A DNA stretch of 27,303 nucleotides from Gemmataceae bacterium (GCA_009691815.1 SIAL01000007.1:1-27303); one strand, 5' to 3'; positions 1 to 9,092 are shown, counted from the first letter of the stretch. Made by a program: numbers and translations. Notes: a model not told the origin generated them from the letters alone.

Positions 1-773
1 TCTCCCCCCATTTTTGCTAGGTGAACCCGGTCAAGGTTTTCGACAAACCTCAAGCGTTTCTTTTGCAGTGAATCTGGTTCACGGGGATTGATGTTGTTGA
101 GCGGTTCCTTTTGGGTGGGATCGATAAGGGATGCCTGATGAATTGCCGGAAGGTATCCGTTGCCATAAATGTTCACTCCCCCAAGAGGGATCCCTCCGCT
201 GGAAAGCACCACAAATCCGGGCAGATTCTTGGATTGGGTTCCTAATCCGTAGGTCATCCATGCCCCCGCGCTGGGGGATCCGGAAAACGAAAAACCGGTG
301 TGCAGAAAGTAATTCCCCTGCGCGTGTTCATTGGCAATACTGGTCATGGACCGAATCACGGCCAGGTCGTCAGCACAGGAACCGATGTGGGGGAAAAGTT
401 CGCTAACCGGCAGGCCACATTTCCCATGGCGATGAAATTTCCACGGGCTTTGCATAATGTTTCCATTGTTGTTGAACATCGTTTGTTCGACTTTGACAGG
501 CATGGGTTTGCCATGGTCGATTTGCAATCTGGGCTTGGGATCGAAAGAGTCCACATGGGAAACCCCTCCCGACATAAAACAAAAGATAACACTCTTGGCC
601 TTTCGGGCAACATGAGGAGGGGAGGGGCCAAAGGTGTCCCTCCCCCCGTTGGATTCACCCGCCGACAATTGTCCCTCCCCCTTCAACAGGCTAGAAAGGG
701 CCACCAATCCAAAACCGGTTGAACATTGGGAAAGCATTTTACGGCGAGAGAAATGGTGGGAATTAGTGGACAT
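1..773 (-). CDS. DUF1501 family protein, Tat-exported (3' end outside window)
   Basis: Manual translation of the minus strand from the ATG at 773-771 stays open for 257 codons to the left edge, so the C-terminal half or so is missing. The N-terminus has a twin-arginine signal: SRRKML (residues 9-14) followed by a hydrophobic stretch. The body has the DUF1501 hallmarks: a SVIFCFMSGGVSHVDSFDPK-like block near residue 60 and an HIGSCADDLAVIRSMT block near residue 135, which parallel the two DUF1501 proteins encoded at 5271 and 7684. The ATG lies 11 nt inside the end of the upstream cytochrome/DUF1553 gene, so the two are probably translated together. DUF1501 proteins resemble the alkaline phosphatase/sulfatase fold and are commonly paired with DUF1553 genes in planctomycetes. 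The substrate is unknown. Family call is firm; function is not. Confidence 0.9.
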   Translation of the reverse strand, partial: MSTNSHHFSRRKMLSQCSTGFGLVALSSLLKGEGQLSAGESNGGRDTFGPSPPHVARKAKSVIFCFMSGGVSHVDSFDPKPRLQIDHGKPMPVKVEQTMFNNNGNIMQSPWKFHRHGKCGLPVSELFPHIGSCADDLAVIRSMTSIANEHAQGNYFLHTGFSFSGSPSAGAWMTYGLGTQSKNLPGFVVLSSGGIPLGGVNIYGNGYLPAIHQASLIDPTQKEPLNNINPREPDSLQKKRLRFVENLDRVHLAKMGG

Positions 774-3700
774 AAATGAACTCCTTTAGGCAAAAAAGGG
801 AGTGAACAAAATCCTGCCAGACTTTTTCATGGTTGGGTAAATCCAGAGGAGAAACCTTGTATTCCACGGCAAGTTCCGCCAAATAGTTCAACGATTGTTG
901 GATCTCAAATTCAGAAGGCTCACGCGTCAACGCCCGCATAAAAGCCTTTCGAATTCTCTGGGTGGAAGTCATTGGGTCGGCCATCAAAACCTTTGCCCAT
1001 TTTGAAGCCTGATCAATGACAAACGGATCATTGAGGAGCGTAAGCGATTGGGCAGGGACATTGGTGGTATCCCGATCACCCCGAGTAGTGGCGGGTTTGG
1101 GGGCATCAAAGGCTTCAAGGAAGGGGTTATGGGAATTTCGTTTAATGCGTTGGTAAACACTTCTGCGCCCATCCCCATCCAAAGGACCCTTGGCGCCACC
1201 CCCCCCGGTTTTTCCCACGAAGTAAACCTCCACACCGGGGCCGTACATTTTGTAAGAAGCCTGTCCGGAAATCGCCAATATGCCATCCCGGATGGCTTCG
1301 GCCTCAAGGCGCCTGATGTTCATGTGAGAGAGATAATTGTTTGCGGGGTCCTTTTGTTTCGCCTCGGGGGAAGCTATTGCTTTTTGACAATAGGCCTTCG
1401 AGGTTACCAAAAGTTTGATCATCTTTTTGATCGACCATTCTTCATTTACAAACCGAAACGCCAGGTAGTCGAGCAGTTCCGGATGGGTGGGTTTGGTTCC
1501 CAACAGGCCAAAGTTGTCCACGGTTTCGACAATACCTTTGCCAAAAAGGTGATGCCAAAGCCGATTGACCATGACCCTTTGGGTTAAGGGATTTTCCGCC
1601 GAGGCCAATTGCATGGCCAATTCCAATCTCCCGCTTTGGGTGGTCCGGAAAGGGTGGCCCCCAAAAAGAGATGGGGCGCTTCGTTCCACAGGTTGGCCGG
1701 GTTTTTGGTGTTGCCCACGGACAAATAGGGGTTGATTAAACGCCTCGGTTTCATGGACTCCGGGAGCTCGTCTTGGCACGGATATTTGTTCCTCCAACAG
1801 TCGATAATCCGCTACCAAAGGTCGCAATTGTGGCAGTTTGGAAAGGGAATTAGAAAGAAGTCCCTTTTTTACAAAATCATTTAGGAAAGCCGCCTGTCCT
1901 CCATCGATAGTTCCCATTTTCCAAGCCACCACGGCACATTCCAACTTCGTCGCATAGTGGTGAGCTAGCTCCTCCGTCGATTTTGGAACGAATCCCTCAA
2001 AAAAATAATTCAAAGCGGGGTAATGCTCTTTGGGTAAGCCTGGTTCATTATGAAAAACGACCTTTTCGGCACCAAAATAAGCCTGATTGACATTGGTGGG
2101 TCGTTTGGCGGACCCGGGCACCCCGGTCGGGTAGTCTCCTCCGGTCACGATTTCTACATAAGCATGGGAACCCCTGCGATAGGTGGTGTCCAGCCTTAAC
2201 CAGCCCATTTCATCTGCATCCAATCGGGTTGCCGGATAGATTCCACCATTGCCAATCGGGTAGTTTTCTATCACAACTCTTGCCACACTATTTTCGCCCA
2301 TGGCCCGAATGCTAATGTTGTTGGTTTCAATTTTGAACCGGGGAGAAGTTAAAATTCCGGTATGTTTTTTGGAAAGGGAATGGGTGTGAAATCCTTTCGC
2401 ATAAATTTCTTTGAGGAGAATATCTCCGGCGGTTTCCACCGAAAAATTTCCATCGGGAATGGGCAAGATTGGTAAACCTGTCCCTGATTTGAACCATTGT
2501 GAGGCATTTGCTCCGACAATATCCCATTGGAAAATCGAATGCTTTTTATTGAACGCAGTGGCCTCGTTATCCTCCTTGGTTTTTTCTTGTTCCATTTTGC
2601 GAGAGACTTTGGCAATTTCCGGGGCATCGACCGAGTGCAAAACAGTCCAAGGGTGCAAAGAACTGTGGCGGTCGGTTTTCGCACCTTTCAAAGCTTCAAA
2701 CCAGAGATCGGTTCCAGAGGATTCAGATTTTGTTTTTTTGAGATTTGTATCGACTTCTAAAAGTTCGGCCTTTCCTTTTAGATGCTCAATTCGCTCGGCC
2801 GGCGTAAAAATGCGCGCCAATTCCTCGGGTTTGATTTCCTCAAAGCCCGCTTGGTAAGATGCCTTGATTTCGACATCCGAAAGGGCTTTTGCATAGGCTC
2901 TGGCTTCTTCAATTTCTCCGGCAAGGGGCGGGTTTGCCCCAATAAGGCGATGGCCGAACACAAATCGAGATAGCCCCTTGGTATATTCTTGCAAAGGGGC
3001 CTTTTTGTAGGTCACCCCATAACGCTCGCCGTTGCGATAAATCGTTATTTGTCCATCTTTTTTGTAAACGATTGCCATATGGACCAATTCGCCCGGGCCT
3101 GCGGTTTCATCCGTCCCCGCCGGGCTTTGAGAACGACGAAAAAAATCACTTCCTGCCAACCATCGCTTTGGTTCCATTTCCCCAAAGACAATGGAATCAA
3201 ACCTGCCCCCTTCGGTTGATTCTATCCCAATGACTCCTCCGCCCCTTTGGTTCAAATGGGAAAGGGCGACCCAAGCTTCCAGCGTCCTTTCGCCCATATC
3301 GCGGTCGAGAACGGCCGTTTGCAGGTTGGCCCCTATGCCATCCAAAATCAGGCGACCATTGCGGATAATGGCTCCTCCTTGAAGTTGGCCATGACATTCC
3401 CCCACCGAATCTAACGCGTCACCCTCGAAGGTCCACTTGGCGTGGGGGGAATGCAAACCTTGCGAAAGTTGTTTGCCCCGGTTTTGGAGGAGCGTTTTCC
3501 TAGCGGAGTTTTCAAGGGTGGCAATTTTTTGCCTTAACTGTTTCCGTTGGCCTTCCAAGCTTTCCACTACTTTTTCTTTTTCAACCGCCTTTTGGAGGAT
3601 GGTGCCCATATTCCTGGCTTCATAAAGCCAAGCATCAGCTAGTTTGCCACGGATCATCGTTTTCATTGCGGTCAATTCGTTACGATTTTTGGCAAGCACC

Positions 3701-4896
3701 TCGGGTGCATCCACAACCACCTGTCCGGGGCGGCAGCTGGCAAAGACACCATAAAGTGCATAAAAGTCTTTTTGACTAATCGGGTCAAATTTATGATCAT
3801 GGCAACGGGCACAAGAAACCGTTAAACCCAAAAAGGTTTTGGAAAGGACATCGATCTGGTTGTCGATCACTTTGACCTGGTCTTCGAGGGCATCCACCGG
3901 AATATAACCGAGTTCCGACATGCGCAAATGGGCCGTGCCAAGGATCGACTCGTTGAGGTTTTCCTCTTTGTTAAGGCGAGGGTTTGGTAACAAGTCTCCC
4001 GCTAAATGTTCCTTTAGGAATAGGTCGTAAGGGACATCGCTGTTCAAAGCGCGGATCAGATAGTCCCGGTACCGCCAAACCATAGGTAAGTTCGGATCGC
4101 CCTGGCTGCCGTGAGATTCCGAATACCGGACCAGATCCATCCAATGCCTTGCCCAATGTTCCCCAAAACGGGGAGAGGCAAGGAGCCGATCCACCACGGT
4201 TTCGTAGGCTTTAGGCGAAGTGTCCGCCAGAAAGTGCTGTAGTTCAGCTGGTTCGGGAGGCAAACCGGTCAAATCCAAAGTAAGTCGCCTTAGGAGGGCC
4301 TTTTTGTCTGTTTGGGCTGCCGGATTCAACCCTTGTTGTTCCAGTTTTGCCAAGATAAATCGATCTACCGGGTGATCGGACCATGCCCTGCCTTGGGTCC
4401 TAGGCAGCGGGGGATTCTTTACGGGCTGAAAGCTCCAGTTTGTTTTCCTTTTGGCAAAAATAGCCTCCCAAGAGGTGGCTTTGATCAGTTCTTCTTGGCT
4501 GGGTGGTTTGTCACGGGGGTCGGGAGCGCCCATGAGGATCCACTTTTCAAAATCCCCAATAGATTTTTCGTCTAATTTGGCTTGGCCTTGGGGCATTTTC
4601 ACCCCCTCTATTTGATGCTTTAATATTGCGATTAGGCGGCTATTTTTGGGTTTTCCGGGCACAATAACGGCCCCACTATCGCCCCCTTTCAATAATCCGG
4701 CCCGATGATCTAGTGCCAAGCCGCCCTCGGTGGATTGAGTCGAATTGTGGCAAGAATAGCAATGGTCCACCAGGACAGGGCGAATTTTGGATTCAAAAAA
4801 ATCTGATGTTAAGGGGGCAGGGGAATCCGCGGATTGCGCCCCCGAGAACAAGAATTGGACCAAAAAGAAAGGGATAAAAATCCAACAAACTCTCAT
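763..4896 (-). CDS. Planctomycete cytochrome / DUF1549 / LamG / DUF1553 exported protein
   Basis: The 1377-residue protein begins with a Sec-type signal peptide (hydrophobic residues about 5-20). Next is a planctomycete cytochrome C domain with heme motif CYSCH (C46, C49, H50). A DUF1549 domain follows (about 175-385: HPVDRFILAKLE, LTLDLTGLPP, HWARHWMDLVRYSE) and contains a second heme motif, CARCH (C362, C365, H366). A LamG/concanavalin-like region is inserted at about 485-690 (WTFEGDALDSVG, RTLEAWV, GEIEEARAYAKALS). The C-terminal DUF1553 domain covers about 1057-1377 (NPLTQRVMVNRLWHHLFG, ending LKEFIYVH). A coiled, charged linker lies near 430-470. The protein should be exported and may transfer electrons at a surface polymer-degrading or binding assembly; this role is inferred. 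It is longer than usual for the family, largely because of the LamG insert. The ATG has GGGA four bases upstream. The gene overlaps the downstream DUF1501 gene by 11 nt. Confidence 0.95.
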   Translation of the reverse strand: MRVCWIFIPFFLVQFLFSGAQSADSPAPLTSDFFESKIRPVLVDHCYSCHNSTQSTEGGLALDHRAGLLKGGDSGAVIVPGKPKNSRLIAILKHQIEGVKMPQGQAKLDEKSIGDFEKWILMGAPDPRDKPPSQEELIKATSWEAIFAKRKTNWSFQPVKNPPLPRTQGRAWSDHPVDRFILAKLEQQGLNPAAQTDKKALLRRLTLDLTGLPPEPAELQHFLADTSPKAYETVVDRLLASPRFGEHWARHWMDLVRYSESHGSQGDPNLPMVWRYRDYLIRALNSDVPYDLFLKEHLAGDLLPNPRLNKEENLNESILGTAHLRMSELGYIPVDALEDQVKVIDNQIDVLSKTFLGLTVSCARCHDHKFDPISQKDFYALYGVFASCRPGQVVVDAPEVLAKNRNELTAMKTMIRGKLADAWLYEARNMGTILQKAVEKEKVVESLEGQRKQLRQKIATLENSARKTLLQNRGKQLSQGLHSPHAKWTFEGDALDSVGECHGQLQGGAIIRNGRLILDGIGANLQTAVLDRDMGERTLEAWVALSHLNQRGGGVIGIESTEGGRFDSIVFGEMEPKRWLAGSDFFRRSQSPAGTDETAGPGELVHMAIVYKKDGQITIYRNGERYGVTYKKAPLQEYTKGLSRFVFGHRLIGANPPLAGEIEEARAYAKALSDVEIKASYQAGFEEIKPEELARIFTPAERIEHLKGKAELLEVDTNLKKTKSESSGTDLWFEALKGAKTDRHSSLHPWTVLHSVDAPEIAKVSRKMEQEKTKEDNEATAFNKKHSIFQWDIVGANASQWFKSGTGLPILPIPDGNFSVETAGDILLKEIYAKGFHTHSLSKKHTGILTSPRFKIETNNISIRAMGENSVARVVIENYPIGNGGIYPATRLDADEMGWLRLDTTYRRGSHAYVEIVTGGDYPTGVPGSAKRPTNVNQAYFGAEKVVFHNEPGLPKEHYPALNYFFEGFVPKSTEELAHHYATKLECAVVAWKMGTIDGGQAAFLNDFVKKGLLSNSLSKLPQLRPLVADYRLLEEQISVPRRAPGVHETEAFNQPLFVRGQHQKPGQPVERSAPSLFGGHPFRTTQSGRLELAMQLASAENPLTQRVMVNRLWHHLFGKGIVETVDNFGLLGTKPTHPELLDYLAFRFVNEEWSIKKMIKLLVTSKAYCQKAIASPEAKQKDPANNYLSHMNIRRLEAEAIRDGILAISGQASYKMYGPGVEVYFVGKTGGGGAKGPLDGDGRRSVYQRIKRNSHNPFLEAFDAPKPATTRGDRDTTNVPAQSLTLLNDPFVIDQASKWAKVLMADPMTSTQRIRKAFMRALTREPSEFEIQQSLNYLAELAVEYKVSPLDLPNHEKVWQDFVHSLFCLKEFIYVH

Positions 4897-5270
4897 GATT
4901 CCCTGCCCATGGTATGAGGGGTACTGGTGGGAAAATTGACCAAGGGGAGGTCAACCTGGAAGGAGGAGTCTACTACCGTGGCCCTGTTTCAACCCAAGGC
5001 GGAAACGGGGCCTTCACACATTTTTAGTTGTAAAAGCTGTTTTTGCTTTGGATATTCGAGCAACTTTTTGGCATTCTACCGGATTCAGCTTGATAAAGTG
5101 CCCCAAACTGGCGCTTTGGAGCTTCCTTTCCACCTGCCTAATCCCAACCTCACCGGATCAAATTCATTACGAATGGACTGAAGACTCATTGACTGGTTGA
5201 GCCGGAACCGATTAAATGATAGAAGCCTTCCTTTTTCTGGACCTCCCTTCACCCACGCAAGAGGTTTTCC
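4897..5270. other. Divergent intergenic region, 374 bp, no convincing gene
   Basis: This gap separates the start of the minus-strand cytochrome/DUF1553 gene from the start of the plus-strand DUF1501 gene, so promoters for both must lie here or overlap the gene ends. A plus-strand open frame (4927-5181, 84 codons) has no recognisable domain and unremarkable composition, so I do not call it. The only well-formed signal is the promoter at 5189-5217. On the minus strand, TTGACC- and TTGGTC-like hexamers occur near 4935-4960 but lack a credible -10 partner. No strong hairpin was seen. Confidence 0.6.
5189..5217 (+). promoter_or_regulatory. Sigma-70-like promoter for the DUF1501 operon
   Basis: A TTGACT -35 hexamer (5189-5194) and a TTAAAT -10 hexamer (5212-5217) are separated by exactly 17 nt. 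The match to the consensus is 5/6 and 4/6. Transcription would begin near 5224, giving a leader of about 47 nt to the ATG at 5271, which has AGAGG seven bases upstream. Planctomycete promoters are poorly characterised, so this rests on the general bacterial consensus. Confidence 0.5.
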
Positions 5271-6731
5271 ATGCTTGTAATCCCAGGACAATCTGGCAGT
5301 GACAATTGTGATGGCGTTTCCCGCCGCGAACTCCTTCGCGTTGGTGGGTCCTCGGTGTTTGGCTTTAGCTTGGCCAACTTGTTGAGCCTTAAGGCGAACA
5401 CCGTCTCCGAAGGCAATTATGGCGGACCCGGTTTTGGGAAGGCTCAAAGCGTTATTTTGGTTTACCTCCAAGGGGGCCCCAGTCACTTGGACCTTTGGGA
5501 TCCCAAAGATAATGTCCCCTCCAATGTCAAAAGCATATTCAAACCCATCGCCACCAAGATCCCGGGCGTTAACTTTACCGAGCTTTTGCCCAAATTGGCT
5601 CAGGTGAATGACCGGTTCACCATGCTTCGGTCGATGAGCTATACCCCGGTTGGCCTTTTCAACCACACCGCCGCCATCTATCAGATGTTGACGGGCTACA
5701 CGGCCGACAAGGTTAGTCCCTCCGGTCAATTGGAACCCCCGTCCCCCAAGGACTTCCCCAATGTGGGTTCCCAAATCGCCCGGCTCAAACCTCCAACCAA
5801 AGCAATGCTTCCCTTTGTGATGCTTCCCCGCCCCCTTCAGGAAAGTGGTGTGGTAGGTAAGGGTGGGCATGCGGGCTTTTTGGGCCGAGCCCACGATCCC
5901 TACCTCCTTTATCCCGCCGGCGATGACATGGACATGTCCAAGATGGACCGCGTCCAGGTCGAAGACCTTCAACTTCGCCAAGAGATCAACCCCGCCCGTC
6001 TTGAGCGCCGCGCTAAACTGCGGGAAGTGATCAACGAAGGATTGCCCGCCTTGGATGAGGCGACGGCCAAGATGAGCCTTGATGAGTATTATGGCAAGGC
6101 TTTGAGCTTGGTCATTAGTGGCAACGCCCGCAAGGCTTTTGACCTCAATTTGGAATCGGTCCAAACCCGTGACAAGTATGGGCGCAATACCTTTGGCCAA
6201 AGTCTCCTTTTGGCTCGTCGGCTTGTGGAAGCGGGAACCCGATTTGTCGAAGTCAACTGGCCAAAAGTTGCCAACTCGGACAACCATTCATGGGATGTCC
6301 ACTCCGGCCTGTCCACCCGAATGAAAACCCAGTCGGCGCCTATGCTCGACACAGGACTTGCGGCCCTCATCGAAGACCTTGACCAACGGGGCCTACTCAA
6401 GGACACCATGGTTGTGGCCATTGGAGAATTCGGCAGAAGCCCTCAGCGCGGCGTAAGCACCTCAGGCAACGATAATTCTGATGATGGACGCGACCACTGG
6501 CCCTATTGTTACACCGGCATTGTCGCCGGTGCGGGGGTCAAACGCGGTTTGGTATACGGCAAATCTGACAAAACGGCCTCGGCCCCGATGGACAACCCTG
6601 TTCATCCCCGTGACCTGTTGGCCACCATTTATCACAGCGTAGGCATCAATCCTGGTACGCTGGTTTACAATCACTTGAACCAACCCCGGGAATTGGTTCA
6701 GGCGGAAGCTGTTAGCGCGATCCTTTCCTAA
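5271..6731 (+). CDS. DUF1501 family protein, Tat-exported
   Basis: The 486-residue protein has a twin-arginine signal, SRRELLRVG (R18-R19), followed by a hydrophobic segment rich in Phe, Leu and Ala. Full-length DUF1501 features are present in order: the block VILVYLQGGPSHLDLWDPK (about 62-80), FTMLRSMSYTP (about 118-128), KYGRNTFGQSLLLARRLVEAG (about 302-322), DNHSWDVHSG (about 336-345), VVAIGEFGRSP (about 381-391), GRDHWPYC (about 404-411), and a late region covering DPNP-type contacts and NPVHPRDLLATIYH (about 443-456). Aspartates and histidines in these blocks resemble metal ligands of the alkaline phosphatase/sulfatase superfamily. Start choice is supported by AGAGG before the ATG and the promoter at 5189. 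It leads a three-gene operon; the next gene starts 43 nt downstream. A 400-codon open frame on the opposite strand is taken as a shadow. Confidence 0.95.
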   Translation: MLVIPGQSGSDNCDGVSRRELLRVGGSSVFGFSLANLLSLKANTVSEGNYGGPGFGKAQSVILVYLQGGPSHLDLWDPKDNVPSNVKSIFKPIATKIPGVNFTELLPKLAQVNDRFTMLRSMSYTPVGLFNHTAAIYQMLTGYTADKVSPSGQLEPPSPKDFPNVGSQIARLKPPTKAMLPFVMLPRPLQESGVVGKGGHAGFLGRAHDPYLLYPAGDDMDMSKMDRVQVEDLQLRQEINPARLERRAKLREVINEGLPALDEATAKMSLDEYYGKALSLVISGNARKAFDLNLESVQTRDKYGRNTFGQSLLLARRLVEAGTRFVEVNWPKVANSDNHSWDVHSGLSTRMKTQSAPMLDTGLAALIEDLDQRGLLKDTMVVAIGEFGRSPQRGVSTSGNDNSDDGRDHWPYCYTGIVAGAGVKRGLVYGKSDKTASAPMDNPVHPRDLLATIYHSVGINPGTLVYNHLNQPRELVQAEAVSAILS

Positions 6732-6774
6732 ATGATTGCCCTTAGCTTTCTCTTTTCAGCCGGGAGCGACCATC

Positions 6775-7656
6775 ATGGCCGTTGACCGGCTGAAACTTTT
6801 GGCGGACCTTTATGGATTCCCCTTTCCAGAGGATTTAGCCTTATCTTTTGAGGTGCTAAAAAAGGTTAAACCTTTGGAGCCTCTTAAGTGTCTTTCCGCC
6901 ACTCTGGATGTACACCTTGTCGGACCTTTTGAGGTGCTTGCAGGGCGCTTTGACAAAATCCTTCCCCTTAACGAAATGCTGCTTCATTGGCGGTTTCGAA
7001 CCGATCCCCCGGAACTTTTTACCGTAGCGGTCCGGGGAGAGGACGAAATGCATTGGGGCTATTGGCTCAAAGACCCCAAAGCCCATGACAGGTCAAAGAC
7101 CAGCCACGAAGCAAGTCCCATTGCTTGTGGGTCGCCCCATGTACGGATCTATCCCCAGCCTGTGGATCGCACCTTTCTAGGGGTGGTACGGTTGCTATTG
7201 GAGGTGGATCACGCTAGGGTTCAGGAATTGGACTCTTTGGGCTTAATGATGGAGGGGGAACGAGAACAATTTACGAAGCTATCCCGCCTTCGTGATACAA
7301 TTGGTCGTTATTCAGGCAGCCACCCCGCATGGATTTCCAAGGCCACCGGGGAGGAGTGGCTTTTGGGTTTTACCACCCTGCCTCGACCCCTTAGGAAGAA
7401 GGTTGCCGATCCCCCCACCCTGTTCACCGTGGCACTTTCACGCATTGACCAACATTTGTTAAGTAACGAGCCGAATGAAGCTCTGCAATTGGTTCAGTTT
7501 CTTTGGCCCAAAATGAACCCCAAACGGGAAGGGGAAATTTGGCCAAGGCTTCGGGAGATCTATCAGATGACAAACCGCTCTATTTTAGGTAAGATTTGCC
7601 AAATGACTGAGCAATATTCCCAAAGAACCTGGGTGGATATTGCGGAGATGGAATAG
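6775..7656 (+). CDS. Unrecognised soluble protein between two DUF1501 genes
   Basis: I do not firmly recognise this 293-residue protein. It has no signal peptide or membrane segment and should be cytoplasmic. Visible landmarks are LYGFPFPEDLALSFEVL near the N-terminus, LVGPFEVLAGRFD (about 54-66), an aromatic block LLHWRFRTDPPELFTV (about 73-88), and MHWGYWLKDP (about 95-104). The pattern recalls proteins loosely annotated as SMI1/KNR4-like (SUKH) or 'ADP-ribosylation family', but that is recollection and not a domain match. The C-terminal 80 residues look helical. I chose the ATG at 6775 because GGGAG lies eight bases before it; an in-frame TTG at 6736 would add 13 residues but has no ribosome site. 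The gene sits 43 nt after one DUF1501 gene and 27 nt before another, so it is co-transcribed with exported-protein genes despite being apparently cytosolic. Confidence 0.85.
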   Translation: MAVDRLKLLADLYGFPFPEDLALSFEVLKKVKPLEPLKCLSATLDVHLVGPFEVLAGRFDKILPLNEMLLHWRFRTDPPELFTVAVRGEDEMHWGYWLKDPKAHDRSKTSHEASPIACGSPHVRIYPQPVDRTFLGVVRLLLEVDHARVQELDSLGLMMEGEREQFTKLSRLRDTIGRYSGSHPAWISKATGEEWLLGFTTLPRPLRKKVADPPTLFTVALSRIDQHLLSNEPNEALQLVQFLWPKMNPKREGEIWPRLREIYQMTNRSILGKICQMTEQYSQRTWVDIAEME

Positions 7657-7683
7657 ACCCATTCCACAGTGCTTAAGGATGCT

Positions 7684-9084
7684 ATGTTGAATCATTGGAA
7701 CCATCCCCTGATTGCGACCATGAACCGCCGGGAAGTTCTCCGGGCGGGTGCGTTACCCTTATTTGGTTTGGGGATGGATCGCCTTTTGGGGCAAGGTCCC
7801 ACCGCCCCTCGAACCGGCAAAGCCAAATCCTGTATTGTGCTTTTCATGTGGGGCGGTCCCGCGCAACAAGATACTTGGGACCCTAAACCTGATTCCCCGG
7901 CCCAATATCGGGGCGAATTCAAAACCATTTCTACCGCTCTGCCCGGTATTCGAGTTGGCGAACATTTACCCATGATGGCCAAGAGGCTCGATCAGGTTGC
8001 CCTCATTCGGTCCATGACCCATAACGATGTGAACCACCTAACTGCGACCCATTACCTTCTTGCCGGCCGGGCCATGGCTAGGCAGGACCAGCCCTTAGAG
8101 GACGATTTTCCTTCTTATGGATCGGTTTTGGCGCAAAAAGGTTTTGGCAAAGGCCCCCTCCCCCCTTCGATTAATTTGATGCCCGTTTCCGCCGATAACG
8201 CTCCACGGTTTGTCGAATCGAGTCATGGACAGGGTGCGGGCTGGCTGGGGCCGGTTTGGAGCCCTATGAGGATTATTGCCAATCCTTCCCAGCCAAACTA
8301 TCGGGTTGGGGATTTTGCCCTTAATGGCGACTTGGATTTGAACCGGGTTGGATCTCGAAAGTCGTTACTAGGCGGCTTGGACGCGATCCGCTCCCAGTTG
8401 GACAAAAACGCCACCATGCGGGCGGCATCGGGCAATTCGGCTCGAGCATTCGACCTCCTTTCCAATCCAAAAGCGGCGGCGGCCTTTGATTTATCTCGTG
8501 AGCCTGAAACCGTTCGCGAACGCTATGGTCGTCATACTCATGGACAAACAGTACTCCAAGCCAGGCGGCTGGTTGAGGCCGGGGTCCCGTTGGTGACCGT
8601 ATTCTGGCCCAACGACGGGATCACCAATGTAAGCGTCTATTGGGACACCCACAGTCGCAACTTTGTCGACCTAAAAACGAGGCTTTGCCCGCCCGCCGAT
8701 CAGGCCTTTAGCGCCTTGATCGACGATTTGAAAGATCGCGGAATGTATGATGAGACTCTTGTTGTCTGGACCGGGGAAATGGGCCGAACACCCAAAGTCG
8801 GCCAATCCGTTCCCGGTGGGGCCGGTGCGGGTCGGGATGGGCGCGACCATTGGGGTAAGGTTTTCTCATCGGTTTTGGCGGGGGGCGGAATCAAAAAAGG
8901 GATCGTCCATGGGTCTTCCGACCGCTATGCTGCCGAACCCAGCACCAATCCTGTCCGGCCAGCCGACCTTGCCGCCACGATCTACCATTGCCTTGGCTTA
9001 GGAGAAGCCCCAACGATTGTTGATAAAATTGGTCGGGAAGTTCCCCTGACCGAGGGGGAGATTCTCCACGGACTGTTGGAGTAA
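7684..9084 (+). CDS. DUF1501 family protein, Tat-exported
   Basis: This 466-residue protein is the third DUF1501 member of the locus. Its twin-arginine motif is NRREVLRAG (R15-R16), then a short hydrophobic run GALPLFGLG. Family blocks in order are CIVLFMWGGPAQQDTWDPK (about 49-67), VALIRSMTHNDVNH (about 101-114), RYGRHTHGQTVLQARRLVEAG (about 279-299), WDTHSRN (about 319-325), LVVWTGEMGRTP (about 355-366) and GRDGRDHWGKVFSSVLAGGG (about 379-398). It is clearly paralogous to, but well diverged from, the protein encoded at 5271. I prefer the ATG at 7684, four bases after AAGGA; an in-frame GTG at 7669 lacks such a site. It ends the operon, eight bases from the convergent pyrD stop, with no obvious terminator between them. 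Confidence 0.95.
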   Translation: MLNHWNHPLIATMNRREVLRAGALPLFGLGMDRLLGQGPTAPRTGKAKSCIVLFMWGGPAQQDTWDPKPDSPAQYRGEFKTISTALPGIRVGEHLPMMAKRLDQVALIRSMTHNDVNHLTATHYLLAGRAMARQDQPLEDDFPSYGSVLAQKGFGKGPLPPSINLMPVSADNAPRFVESSHGQGAGWLGPVWSPMRIIANPSQPNYRVGDFALNGDLDLNRVGSRKSLLGGLDAIRSQLDKNATMRAASGNSARAFDLLSNPKAAAAFDLSREPETVRERYGRHTHGQTVLQARRLVEAGVPLVTVFWPNDGITNVSVYWDTHSRNFVDLKTRLCPPADQAFSALIDDLKDRGMYDETLVVWTGEMGRTPKVGQSVPGGAGAGRDGRDHWGKVFSSVLAGGGIKKGIVHGSSDRYAAEPSTNPVRPADLAATIYHCLGLGEAPTIVDKIGREVPLTEGEILHGLLE

Positions 9085-9092
9085 ACACGAAC

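Noticed and set aside
1048..1587. 179-codon plus-strand frame within the cytochrome/DUF1553 gene
   Set aside because: It is antisense to the conserved DUF1553 domain and has no recognisable product.
4927..5181. 84-codon plus-strand frame in the divergent gap
   Set aside because: No domain, no conserved-looking composition, and it ends just before a likely promoter; treated as chance.
5085..6287. 400-codon open frame on the minus strand, opposite the first full DUF1501 gene
   Set aside because: It lies entirely antisense to a gene with clear family motifs, covers the promoter at 5189, and its translation shows no domain. Codon bias of the sense strand explains a long antisense frame.
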